Positions 1-6,177 of a DNA stretch of 11,419 bases are shown here, one piece after another. The notes below the pieces were generated by a model, which saw only the letters and a list, made by a program, of their open reading frames with translations, was not told the origin of the DNA and made no database searches. Where the stretch lies: the NCBI GenBank assembly GCA_025936205.1, contig JAICTU010000298.1, positions 1 to 11,419 of the forward strand. The letters are read 5' to 3'. The position numbers and the translations under genes are program-made. This DNA comes from Polyangiaceae bacterium (lineage in GTDB: Bacteria; Myxococcota; Polyangia; Polyangiales; Polyangiaceae). Positions within the stretch are counted from its first letter, which is position 1; each line of letters opens with the position of its first letter.

Positions 1-129
1 CACTTCCTGGGCGTCAACGCCCAGCGCTCTAATCTGCACCGCGAGCGCCACCGGGGTCGACTTGCCCTCGGGCTCGACCTGGTCGGTCTGCCCGGGCGCC
101 TGGCTTAAGGGATCACCTATGAAGTAGAG
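1..129 (-). other. Unassigned open stretch at window edge, downstream of the transposase
   Basis: On the minus strand the frame that follows the transposase stop codon stays open for 43 codons to the window edge. Its distal part has mostly G/C third positions (it reads ...PGQTDQVEPEGKSTPVALA...). There is no ATG in it, and the first GTG lies deep inside. It could be the 3' part of a gene broken by the transposase, or chance openness in GC-rich DNA. The plus strand is also open from base 1 to a TAA at 106-108. I recognise no family in either reading. Confidence 0.2.
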
Positions 130-882
130 CTAGAGGCCGGGAACGCCCGGCACGTCGTCCACATCGAATCGCCCCGCGCGCTTCCAGCCGATGCGCAACA
201 GCCAAGTTTGCGGCGCCACCACCGGCGCCGCTTTCCGGTGATGCTCCCGCTCCCATCCCGCTCGCGCCGCACGCACGCCAAACGCGAGCTCAGTCGGGCG
301 CTCGAACTCGGCAAACCAAGGCGCTGAAGAGCATCCATCGACGAAGCCGGCAAAAGGCATGCTTTTTACGGCGGCGGCCGCGCTGCCCTGCGGGGTGCGG
401 GCGTGCTTCCGAGAGTTGAGCAACACGTAACGCAACGCCATGCGCACCTCGCGAGGGGTCTTCAATACCCTTGCATGATACCGATCCGCAAACACCCGCC
501 CGCTGCGCACCAACTCGCGATTCACGGCGCGCGCCACCCGTATCGAAACCCCCTGCATCCCCCGCGACAGCGACCGCCGATCCCCCGCCTCCGCGATGAG
601 ATGCACATGATTGCTCTGCACCGAAAAGTGCACGAGCCGAAACCCGAACCGCGCCTGCCCTTCCGCCAGAGCCTCGCGCACCTTCTCAAACAGCGCCGGG
701 ACGCGCAGCGACGCTATCCCCGAAAGAATGCGCAAAGTGACATGAACCGGATGATGCCGGGACAATGCCGAACGGCGCAGATGCGAGACGCCGGCTGCGT
801 CGCTCTTTGGCGGCCGGCCCGCTCCTTTGCGAGCTCCGCCCCAGGTACGAAAGCGGAAGGCGAGCTGGCGGCGTGACGTCAC
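130..882 (-). CDS. Y1 (HUH) transposase, REP-associated tyrosine transposase-like
   Basis: This is an intact 250-residue protein of the IS200/RAYT-like Y1 transposase superfamily, which cuts and joins single-stranded DNA through a tyrosine. Visible features are a basic, glycine-rich N-terminal tail (GGARKGAGRPP, residues 15-25), the HUH metal-binding motif H92-V-H94 within SNHVHLIAEA, a conserved FADRYHARVL segment (131-140), and a candidate catalytic Tyr152 in ALRYVLLNSRKH. The C-terminal TWLLRIGWKRAG element (226-237) is shared by the delta-proteobacterial members I recall. The start is GTG at 880-882; no upstream in-frame ATG fits better, and the N-terminal tail matches the family. No second transposon gene or TnpB lies beside it, so it is a stand-alone RAYT-like gene rather than a full IS605 element. 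It is the only mobile-element gene here that is not broken. Confidence 0.88.
   Translation of the reverse strand: MTSRRQLAFRFRTWGGARKGAGRPPKSDAAGVSHLRRSALSRHHPVHVTLRILSGIASLRVPALFEKVREALAEGQARFGFRLVHFSVQSNHVHLIAEAGDRRSLSRGMQGVSIRVARAVNRELVRSGRVFADRYHARVLKTPREVRMALRYVLLNSRKHARTPQGSAAAAVKSMPFAGFVDGCSSAPWFAEFERPTELAFGVRAARAGWEREHHRKAAPVVAPQTWLLRIGWKRAGRFDVDDVPGVPGL
136..151. repeat. Small perfect hairpin at the 3' end of the transposase gene
   Basis: The plus strand reads GCCGGG, a four-base loop AACG, then CCCGGC: a perfect 6-bp stem inside the last codons of the transposase, with a GTAG tetranucleotide at 124-127 just outside it. IS200-like ends and REP elements recognised by RAYTs are hairpins next to a short guide tetranucleotide. 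This could therefore be a transposase-recognised end, an intrinsic hairpin after the gene, or chance in a Gly/Pro-coding GC-rich stretch. No second copy was noticed in the window. Confidence 0.25.
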
Positions 883-997
883 GAACTTGATTTAGCAGTA
901 ATTTTGGCCTGTGCAAGCGGCTCAGCGATCTTCAGGAGGGGGTCCGAAGGTGGTACTGACCTGATAGATCCTTCCAGAGCGTCGTCGCCAAACGGCT

Positions 998-1399
998 CTT
1001 GTGTGGATTCGGCGCTATCAGGAGGCAGGGCGCGACGTGCGCGATGAGTAGCGTTCGCGCAGACCTTCCAGCAATCCCTCGTGCCGTATCGTCAGAGATG
1101 CAGGATCGAATTGTCGCGGCGCGGAAGCTGCACCGGCGCTGGGACCCAATGAAGCTGCGCGCGTGGCTCGTCGAGCGTTGCCCCGCAGCTCAGTTTTCCC
1201 AGCGTGAGTGGCATTGGTGCCGTACTTTGCAGACGAGGCATGACTGTCTTCGGTCGTGCCGCCCGTTGCCGATTGCGAGCGTCCCAACGTCCGCCAGATC
1301 CTCGACTCCGCATTTCGAGAATATGGCCTACCCACGCGGGTTCGCTCCGATGGTGGACCGCTCGACCGCTCGAGGCCGGCGTCGCTTCTCATCCGCTAG
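998..1399 (+). pseudogene. Decayed IS481-family transposase remnant
   Basis: Pieces of an IS481-type DDE transposase appear in order but in different frames. LVWIRRYQEAGRD (from 998) is the N-terminal helix-turn-helix region and runs into a stop soon after. RIVAARKLHRRWDPMKLRAW (about 1107-1168) is the second helix-turn-helix. SGIGAVLCRRGM (about 1207-1242) is the linker. ILDSAFREYGLPTRVRSDGG (about 1298-1357) is the core block around the second catalytic Asp, and the frame ends at TAG 1397-1399. The segment between the linker and this block, which should hold the first catalytic Asp, is missing, as is everything after it including the final Glu. It cannot encode an active enzyme. I did not see terminal inverted repeats. 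The family assignment rests on recognised motif order. Confidence 0.8.
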
Positions 1400-1624
1400 C
1401 ACAACAACGTGCTTTCGACTCCTTTACCGGTGACGCGCCTGGCCACGCCGAAGGCCTTGACCGTCGTGGTTGGTTACGCTGGCGCCCGCGGCCCGTTTCC
1501 GCGGCGAAGCGCTGGGCTCTCGAGCGAGTCAATCTTTGGCCGGGCTGCTTCCAGTCCGGCTGCCAGTCTCCGGTGCCCTGGATCGCGGGTAGCGGCTCGA
1601 CGGGAGGCCGTACTCCGTCACTTC
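1400..1624. other. Non-coding stretch between two pseudogenes
   Basis: No recognisable protein, RNA or repeat is seen here. It lies between the end of the IS481 remnant and the last recognisable piece of the membrane-protein remnant, and may be unrecognisable debris of either. Confidence 0.4.
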
Positions 1625-2085
1625 GCCGATTTCGTATGCCGCCGGGTTGGTGCCCATCAGGGTCCAGGCGGCTCCTCCCATGCTGCCCCGCGGGCTTCGA
1701 CGGTACGATGTCGAGCGTGACGCCTTTGACCCAGATTCTGCCCGGCTCCGCTCAGGAGCACGCCGAAGTTGAGTGTGCGAGCTTCGTTGGTCACGTGAAG
1801 CACGGCGATCTTGCATGTTGTCGAAGGCGGTCGTCTGGACCCCACTGCCATCCACGCGAACCAGAGTCCCGCCCAGCCGCTGGGGCAGCAATGCCCCGGA
1901 GAGCGCAGCCAGCGGCTGGCGTCGACTTGCCTCTCGCCAGCGATCAGCTCGTGCTCGACGCGCTCGGGCTCGTCGTCGAGCGATTGCAGGGCTTCGCTGG
2001 TGCGACCAATGAAGGCGCCAGCCAGCAGCGTTGCACCGAGCACAGCCGCGGCCGCCAACCCGATCGTCAGCGCGCGCGCCGGCGG
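1625..2085 (-). pseudogene. Remnant of a membrane-anchored protein with a jelly-roll-like domain
   Basis: Pieces of one protein lie in order on the minus strand but in three frames. A hydrophobic helix (LTIGLAAAAVLGATLLAGAF, around 2070-2015) is followed by an acidic helical stretch. Then come SGWAGLWF (around 1881-1858), VRVDGSGVQTTAFDNMQDR (about 1861-1805), TLNFGVLLSGAG (about 1776-1741) and GRIWVKGVTLDIVPS (about 1740-1695). These match an uncharacterised domain I recall from myxobacterial proteins, with the signature GLWMRVDG, FDNMQDR, FGVLL and VWVDDV. A further piece, AAWTLMGTNPAAYEIG (about 1672-1625), resembles the start of the same domain, suggesting the intact protein had two copies or that the order was rearranged. 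It follows the sigma-factor remnant in the same direction and may have been its membrane partner. That role is inference. Confidence 0.6.
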
Positions 2086-2127
2086 CGCGCCTTGTAAGCC
2101 GCATCCAGGGCCGGAGCGACGGCGACT

Positions 2128-2560
2128 CCGCCGTCTCGCGCATCAGGTCTCTCACGCGGCTTCGAAATGTGTACAGAGCGGCGCTCGACATCTGAAACTC
2201 GCGAGCCACGTCCTCGATGCCAGGCGCCTCTCGGGCTCGAGGTCGTCGGGGCCGAGCGCCAGCACGTCGTCGGCGGTCGGCGTCTCCGCCCAGGCGCTGC
2301 GTCTTCCACTGCGCAAGATGGTCGCCGCCTCCCGCTCGGCAACGAGGCCGACGAAGTTGTCGAGCGATAGCCCACGGCTCCCACCGGCCGAGTACTCGTC
2401 CGTCGTGTTCGAACAGGAGCAGCAGCACCTGCTGCGTGAGATCGATAACCTGGCTTCGCTCGGACGAGCGCCGGTGGACGTGGGCGTCAGCCGTAACACC
2501 AGTTGCCGGCACGCCTGTCGCCGTCCCCGTCGTCATATTCGGGGTATTCGGCTCGCTGCG
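2128..2560 (-). pseudogene. Decayed ECF-type RNA polymerase sigma factor
   Basis: The parts of an ECF sigma factor occur in the right order in shifting frames. EYPEYDDGDGDRRAGN (about 2550-2500) resembles the N-terminus and LRLTPTSTGARPSE (about 2496-2455) follows in another frame. SQVIDLTQQVLLLLFEHDGR (about 2455-2396, region 2) follows in a third and continues to RWEP (about 2375). The next piece, GLSLDNFVGLVAEREAATIL (about 2373-2314), runs on through RSGRRSAWAETPTADD to a linker ending ERRLAS near 2215. The reading then jumps to IEDVAREFQMSSAALYTFRS (2218-2159), the region-4 helix-turn-helix. Roughly 40 residues normally between these last two blocks are missing, with the junction near 2215-2226. 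At least three frame changes and this deletion mean it is not functional. The block wording matches an ECF group I recall from myxobacteria. Sequencing error could explain a single shift but not the deletion. Confidence 0.75.
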
Positions 2561-2734
2561 CTGAATCTTACATGCACGCCCTGCCGGCCCCGCGACGTTG
2601 CCCGCTTTCGCACTCGTACCCAGATCTCGGGCGCGCCGAATCGGAACGCCATGCGTTCGATTTCACCCGCCATGGTGTCGTGAGCGGGTCCGCGCGGCGG
2701 GCCGCTGGTCGCAATGCTAACCTGATGGAAGCAA
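2561..2734. other. Intergenic region upstream of the Ser/Thr kinase
   Basis: This stretch lies between the decayed sigma factor and the kinase start. A minus-strand frame is open through it and ends at 2533, but its third-position composition is mixed and its sequence is unlike any family I know, so I do not call it a gene. The kinase promoter is expected here; I cannot point to a convincing -35/-10 pair. Confidence 0.35.
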
Positions 2735-3781
2735 GTGAAGATCGAGACCGCCATCAAGACTCGCATCCTGCCGCAGCGCGCAGGAGTGGGAACTCGGCTC
2801 GGGCGTTATGAGCTGCTGAGTCGTGTGGCGCACGGGGGCATGGCCAGCGTTTGGCGGGCGCGCGAGAAGGGCGCAGGGCGCGAGCGGCTGGTGGCGGTGA
2901 AGATGGTGCTGCCCGATCTCGCGGGCAGCGAGTTCGAAGCAATGTTCCTGGAGGAGGCGCGGCTCGCCGCGCTGATCCAGCACCCCAACGTGTGCCAGAT
3001 CTTTGAGCTGATCGATCAGCACGGCATCCTGGCGCTGGCCATGGAATGGATCGATGGCGGCACGTTCGCCGCGCTGCTCGCGGCCAGTACGGCATGTGGG
3101 CCGCTCGATCGGCGGGTGTCCGCAGCCATTCTCGCCCAGGTCGCCTGCGGGTTGCACGCGGCCCACGAGTTGCGCGATGCAAACGGTATGAGCATGCAAC
3201 TGGTCCACCGCGATGTGTCGCCGCAAAATGTCCTGATCGGACGCGACGGGCGCGTCACGGTGACCGACTTCGGGGTGGCGAAGGCGCTGGGCAGAGCCGG
3301 CTGTGCCACCGCCGTGGGCACGCTCAAGGGCAAGCTCGCGTACATGTCCCCGGAGCAGGTCAATGGCGAGGCTGTCGATCGGCGCAGTGACATTTTCGCG
3401 CTGGGAGTGGTGCTCTATATGGCCACGGTGGGGACGCATCCGTTCCGGCGCCCCGGCGAGCCCCATCGCCAGATGTTCACGCGTCTGAGCCAGCCGCTCA
3501 CGCCGCCCTCGGAGCTCGGGCCCGGCTATCCCGTGGAGCTCGAGCTGATCGTGTCGCGCGCGCTGCAGCGGAATCCCGACCAGCGGTTTGCCACCGCGGA
3601 GGAGCTGCGCAGCGAGCTTCTTGCCTGGATCGCGCGCAGCGGTCCCGCGCTGGGAGCAGCCGAGATCGCCGACGCAGTCAACGAGCGGCTCGGTCCACCA
3701 AAGTCAGTGCCGCTCGATGGCATCGCGCACGCGGAGCGGCCCACGGTGATCCCGGGGCGCAGAGGCTTACCGGGGCGCTGA
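2735..3781 (+). CDS. Ser/Thr protein kinase (Hanks type), cytoplasmic
   Basis: This 348-residue eukaryotic-like kinase transfers phosphate from ATP to Ser/Thr of target proteins. All core elements are visible: a glycine loop in the shortened form typical of myxobacterial kinases (VAHGGMASVW, 31-40), VAVK with Lys56, an alpha-C Glu74, the catalytic loop HRDVSPQN with Asp160 and Asn165, DFG at 178-180, SPE at 205-207 in place of APE, and Asp219 of the F helix. The kinase domain fills about residues 23-305. The tail of about 40 residues has no transmembrane segment and no recognisable sensor domain, so the protein is probably soluble and takes its signal through a partner. The start is GTG at 2735, a few bases after GGAAG. 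The gene ends convergently, 19 bases from the CXXCH lipoprotein. Substrates cannot be read from sequence. Confidence 0.93.
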   Translation: MKIETAIKTRILPQRAGVGTRLGRYELLSRVAHGGMASVWRAREKGAGRERLVAVKMVLPDLAGSEFEAMFLEEARLAALIQHPNVCQIFELIDQHGILALAMEWIDGGTFAALLAASTACGPLDRRVSAAILAQVACGLHAAHELRDANGMSMQLVHRDVSPQNVLIGRDGRVTVTDFGVAKALGRAGCATAVGTLKGKLAYMSPEQVNGEAVDRRSDIFALGVVLYMATVGTHPFRRPGEPHRQMFTRLSQPLTPPSELGPGYPVELELIVSRALQRNPDQRFATAEELRSELLAWIARSGPALGAAEIADAVNERLGPPKSVPLDGIAHAERPTVIPGRRGLPGR

Positions 3782-3808
3782 CGCGCCAGCGCGGCTCAGA
3801 TCAGCCGC
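3775..3808. terminator. Two overlapping hairpins between convergent genes
   Basis: GCGCTG-ACGCGC-CAGCGC (3775-3792) and GCGGCT-CAGATC-AGCCGC (3791-3808) are perfect 6-bp stems that share two bases. They span the stop codons of the kinase (3779-3781) and the lipoprotein (3801-3803). Their position fits a bidirectional transcription barrier. No T-run follows on either side, so a classical intrinsic terminator is not demonstrated. Confidence 0.4.
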
Positions 3809-4655
3809 CATCCCAGCGCGTGCTGCGCCGGACCTCGCCATGGTCGAAGAGCGCGCTCAGCTGCGCGCAGCGCTCCGGCTCGCGCTCGCGCTCGCAGTTC
3901 GCCGCCTGCATGCGCAGGCTCTGCAGATCCACTTCATACGGGGAAAGCGGCACCGCGATGGCGGACTCGAAGGCGCCTTCCGCGAAGAACGGATCGATGG
4001 GTCGTGTCTCGGCGCCGTGGCAGCCTCCGCAGATGCTGACCGTGCCGACGCTGATGCGCTCCGTGATGTCCGCCGCCGTGACGGCACGGGTGAGCGGGAA
4101 GGCAACCTCGCCCTTCACCGAACGGCCCGGGGCCGTACGATAGCCGAGCTCCAGGCGAGAGCTGAACTTCGAGTTGGTGACGACGGAGAGCACGAGCTCT
4201 CCGATCACGATGAAGGTGCGGGGGCGGTCGGCTCCGTCGGCGGGCTGCAAGCTGAGCTCGCTGCGGGTGAGGTAGAGCTCGAGCGGTCGATCCAGGCTCT
4301 CCAGGAAGCACGGCAATGTAGTGGGCTTCGGCAGCGCGTTCATCAGGGCAACCGCTGCCTGGAACGTGCGGGGCGAGCCGGAGACGCCGGGCGGCGGCGA
4401 GCAGGGCGCTGCTTCGACCGGCATGTCCTGCCCTGGCTCCACAGAGGGGGCCGCGGCGACGTTCTCCGGGATGCTGCTCGGGTCGGCAGCAGCGGGGCTC
4501 GGGTCGACAGCGGCCGGAGACGCGGTCTCCGCCACGGAGCCCGGAGGCACGACTCCTTCCACCAGGGCGGGGCGCGAGCCCTCGCGCGCTCCGCAGGAGG
4601 CCAGCAGGGCACTGAACAGCAGGGCGTGAGTTCCTGCTCGCGTTCGATTCGCCAT
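3801..4655 (-). CDS. Lipoprotein with a CXXCH (cytochrome c-like) motif, uncharacterised family
   Basis: This is a 284-residue secreted protein. The start at 4655 is chosen because it gives a short basic N-terminus, a hydrophobic stretch (ALLFSALLAS) and a lipobox L18-A-S-C21. The frame stays open further upstream, but that part would bury the signal peptide. After Cys21 comes an Ala/Pro/Ser-rich linker to about residue 90, then a folded domain. The domain contains LPKPTTLPCFLESLDRPLEL (108-127), an extended beta-rich part with KGEVAFPLTR (181-190), C209-G-G-C212-H213, and a C-terminal C254/C263 pair ending SALFDHGEV. I recall this motif order from unnamed myxobacterial lipoproteins. CXXCH normally attaches heme c, but no axial Met is obvious and no other cytochrome gene is present, so heme binding is inference. 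A 130-base gap separates it from the ankyrin gene upstream. Confidence 0.75.
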   Translation of the reverse strand: MANRTRAGTHALLFSALLASCGAREGSRPALVEGVVPPGSVAETASPAAVDPSPAAADPSSIPENVAAAPSVEPGQDMPVEAAPCSPPPGVSGSPRTFQAAVALMNALPKPTTLPCFLESLDRPLELYLTRSELSLQPADGADRPRTFIVIGELVLSVVTNSKFSSRLELGYRTAPGRSVKGEVAFPLTRAVTAADITERISVGTVSICGGCHGAETRPIDPFFAEGAFESAIAVPLSPYEVDLQSLRMQAANCEREREPERCAQLSALFDHGEVRRSTRWDGG

Positions 4656-4785
4656 GCAGGCGCCCAGAGCAACCGCCGTGCCGCCGCAACGACAATGGCA
4701 ATCACTCGTAAAAATCCCAGCGCTGGCGCACACGATCGCGCAAGGTTTGCGTCCGTACACGGCGCCGGCAGGCTTCTGCGCGCGA
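4656..4785 (-). other. Leader region of the CXXCH lipoprotein
   Basis: These 130 bases separate the ankyrin gene stop from the lipoprotein start. The region includes the only short A/T run nearby (TAAAAAT on the plus strand near 4709) and could carry a separate promoter, but I see no firm -35/-10 pair and no hairpin followed by T residues. Confidence 0.25.
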
Positions 4786-6168
4786 CTATCCGGCCCCGCC
4801 GCGAGCGGTCTCGAGCAGCGCCTCGATCTCCGCATCACCGCTCGGCCTCAGGTCGCCCGGCACCTTTGCGCCCGCCGCCAGCAGCACGCGCACCACACCG
4901 AGGTAGTCACTCTCACCCGGGCGCCAGCCAAAGCTCGACCAGCGCTGCTGGATCGCCGTGTGAAACGGCGTGCCGAAGCCCGGCACGTCCAGCATCGGCG
5001 CCCCGAGCTCGAGCAGCTCGCGCAGCAGCTGGGGATTGCCGCGGCAAGCCGCCCAGTGCAGCGCAGTCATGTCCATCCAGCTCGGTGCCTGCAGATCGAA
5101 GCCCAGCTTGGCCAAGATCACCGCTCCGGGGCGGTTGCCGGATTCGGCGAAGGCGGCGACGCGCGGGCGGTCCCAGGAGCGGGCCTGCGCCAGCAGCTCC
5201 GGCTCGGCGTCGAGCAGAGAGCGAGCGCGCGCTTCGTCGCCGTAGGCCGCCGCCACAATTAGCTGATCCAGCGCCGTGCGCTCGCCCCGTGTCGCTCCGC
5301 AGCGCTCCAGCGCCGGCGCCACTTCGACCTTGCCGTGCCAGCGCTCCGCCAGGTCCAGCGCGCTGCGGCCCGTGATCGTCTTGGCCTGCGCATCGGCCCC
5401 GCGCTCCAGCAGCAGCTCGACGATCGCGCTCGTGCCGGGGCGCTGGATGGCCCAGTGCAGTGCGCTCAGGCCCCAGGGGTGCCGGACGTTGGGATCCGCG
5501 CCGTGATCCAGGAACCAGCGCACTCCCTCCAGGTAGCCCAGATCGATCTGATGCAGCATGCAATACGAGAGCCACTCGGGCTTCAGCCCGTAGCGGTACA
5601 GCAGCTCCAGCGCATCGAGGCTGAAGCGCTCGACGGCGTGATACAGCGACTGATCGTCGTTGGGATCCGCGCCGGCGTCGAGCAACTGTGCGGCGAGGCC
5701 GAGATTGTCGCTGACGTGGATGCAGCCGAAGAGCACCGGGAAGGAGTGCGACGTGCCGTCGCCGCTCGGCACCGAGTAGCCAGCGTTGGCGCTCGCGCCC
5801 CGCTCCAGCAGCAAGCGGCCGACCTCCGTGATGCGCGCGGCTCGCCCGTCGTGGCGCCGCGCCAACAGCGAATACGCCACGTAGACCAGCGCTTGCCAGT
5901 CGCGCGGTGCGAGTGCACGCGTGACCAGCCCTGGATCCTGCTCCAGGCGGCGTTGCACGACCTCGACCTCACCACACGCGCACGCCAGGACGAAGTCCTC
6001 CTTGCAGAGGGAGGGATCGGCATCCAAGTAGGCCAGAGCGCGCTCCGGGTCCGCCGTGGAGGGTGCATCCCAGCCGCGCCCGCAGACGGCGTCGATCAGC
6101 TGCTGGATCCGCTGCTCGCGCCCCGCCGCTAGAAACTGACTCAGCCCGAAGTCGCGCGTCATGCCCAT
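4786..6168 (-). CDS. Ankyrin-repeat protein
   Basis: This is a 460-residue protein built largely of divergent ankyrin repeats from about residue 55 to 455. Clear units are LGLAAQLLDAGADPND (156-171), LEGVRWFLDHGADPNVRHPW with GLSALHWAIQ (213-242), IVELLLERGADAQAKTITGR with SALDLAER (249-276), and MTALHWAACRGNPQLLRELL with ELGAP (367-391). The final one is VVRVLLAAGAKV (425-436). Several intermediate repeats are recognisable only by their helix pairs. There is no signal peptide, transmembrane helix or enzymatic domain, so it is probably a cytoplasmic protein-binding scaffold. The start is ATG 6166-6168; a second ATG two codons later is equally possible. It begins 9 bases after the AraC-type regulator stops, so the two are very likely co-transcribed. 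Its binding partner cannot be told from sequence. Confidence 0.9.
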   Translation of the reverse strand: MGMTRDFGLSQFLAAGREQRIQQLIDAVCGRGWDAPSTADPERALAYLDADPSLCKEDFVLACACGEVEVVQRRLEQDPGLVTRALAPRDWQALVYVAYSLLARRHDGRAARITEVGRLLLERGASANAGYSVPSGDGTSHSFPVLFGCIHVSDNLGLAAQLLDAGADPNDDQSLYHAVERFSLDALELLYRYGLKPEWLSYCMLHQIDLGYLEGVRWFLDHGADPNVRHPWGLSALHWAIQRPGTSAIVELLLERGADAQAKTITGRSALDLAERWHGKVEVAPALERCGATRGERTALDQLIVAAAYGDEARARSLLDAEPELLAQARSWDRPRVAAFAESGNRPGAVILAKLGFDLQAPSWMDMTALHWAACRGNPQLLRELLELGAPMLDVPGFGTPFHTAIQQRWSSFGWRPGESDYLGVVRVLLAAGAKVPGDLRPSGDAEIEALLETARGGAG

Positions 6169-6177
6169 TTCGCCCGG

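Noticed and set aside
1..108. Plus-strand partial frame from the window edge to TAA
   Set aside because: It is short with no recognised similarity, and the opposite strand is equally open. It cannot be supported as a gene.
1204..2097. Plus-strand open frame of 297 codons across the pseudogenes
   Set aside because: Only its first dozen or so residues match anything (the IS481 linker). The rest is antisense to the sigma-linked remnant.
1529..2536. Minus-strand 335-codon frame as a single intact protein
   Set aside because: It joins sigma-factor and membrane-protein pieces that make sense only with frame changes. Long stretches between them are Arg-rich out-of-frame readings.
2533..2766. Minus-strand 77-codon frame ending in an ATGA overlap with the sigma remnant
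   Set aside because: It overlaps the kinase start, has mixed third-position composition and no known similarity. The ATG it overlaps is not the true sigma start.
3007..3020. 14-bp perfect palindrome GCTGATCGATCAGC
   Set aside because: It lies inside the kinase coding sequence (Glu-Leu-Ile-Asp-Gln) with no sign of regulatory placement. Chance is likely.
4656..4838. N-terminal extension of the CXXCH lipoprotein
   Set aside because: It would bury a clear lipoprotein signal peptide and overlap the ankyrin gene end. The start at 4655 is better.
3840..5375. Plus-strand open frame of 511 codons
   Set aside because: It runs antisense through the lipoprotein and ankyrin genes, has low-complexity Arg/Ala/Pro-rich content and no recognisable domain. 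It is an artefact of GC-rich codon use.
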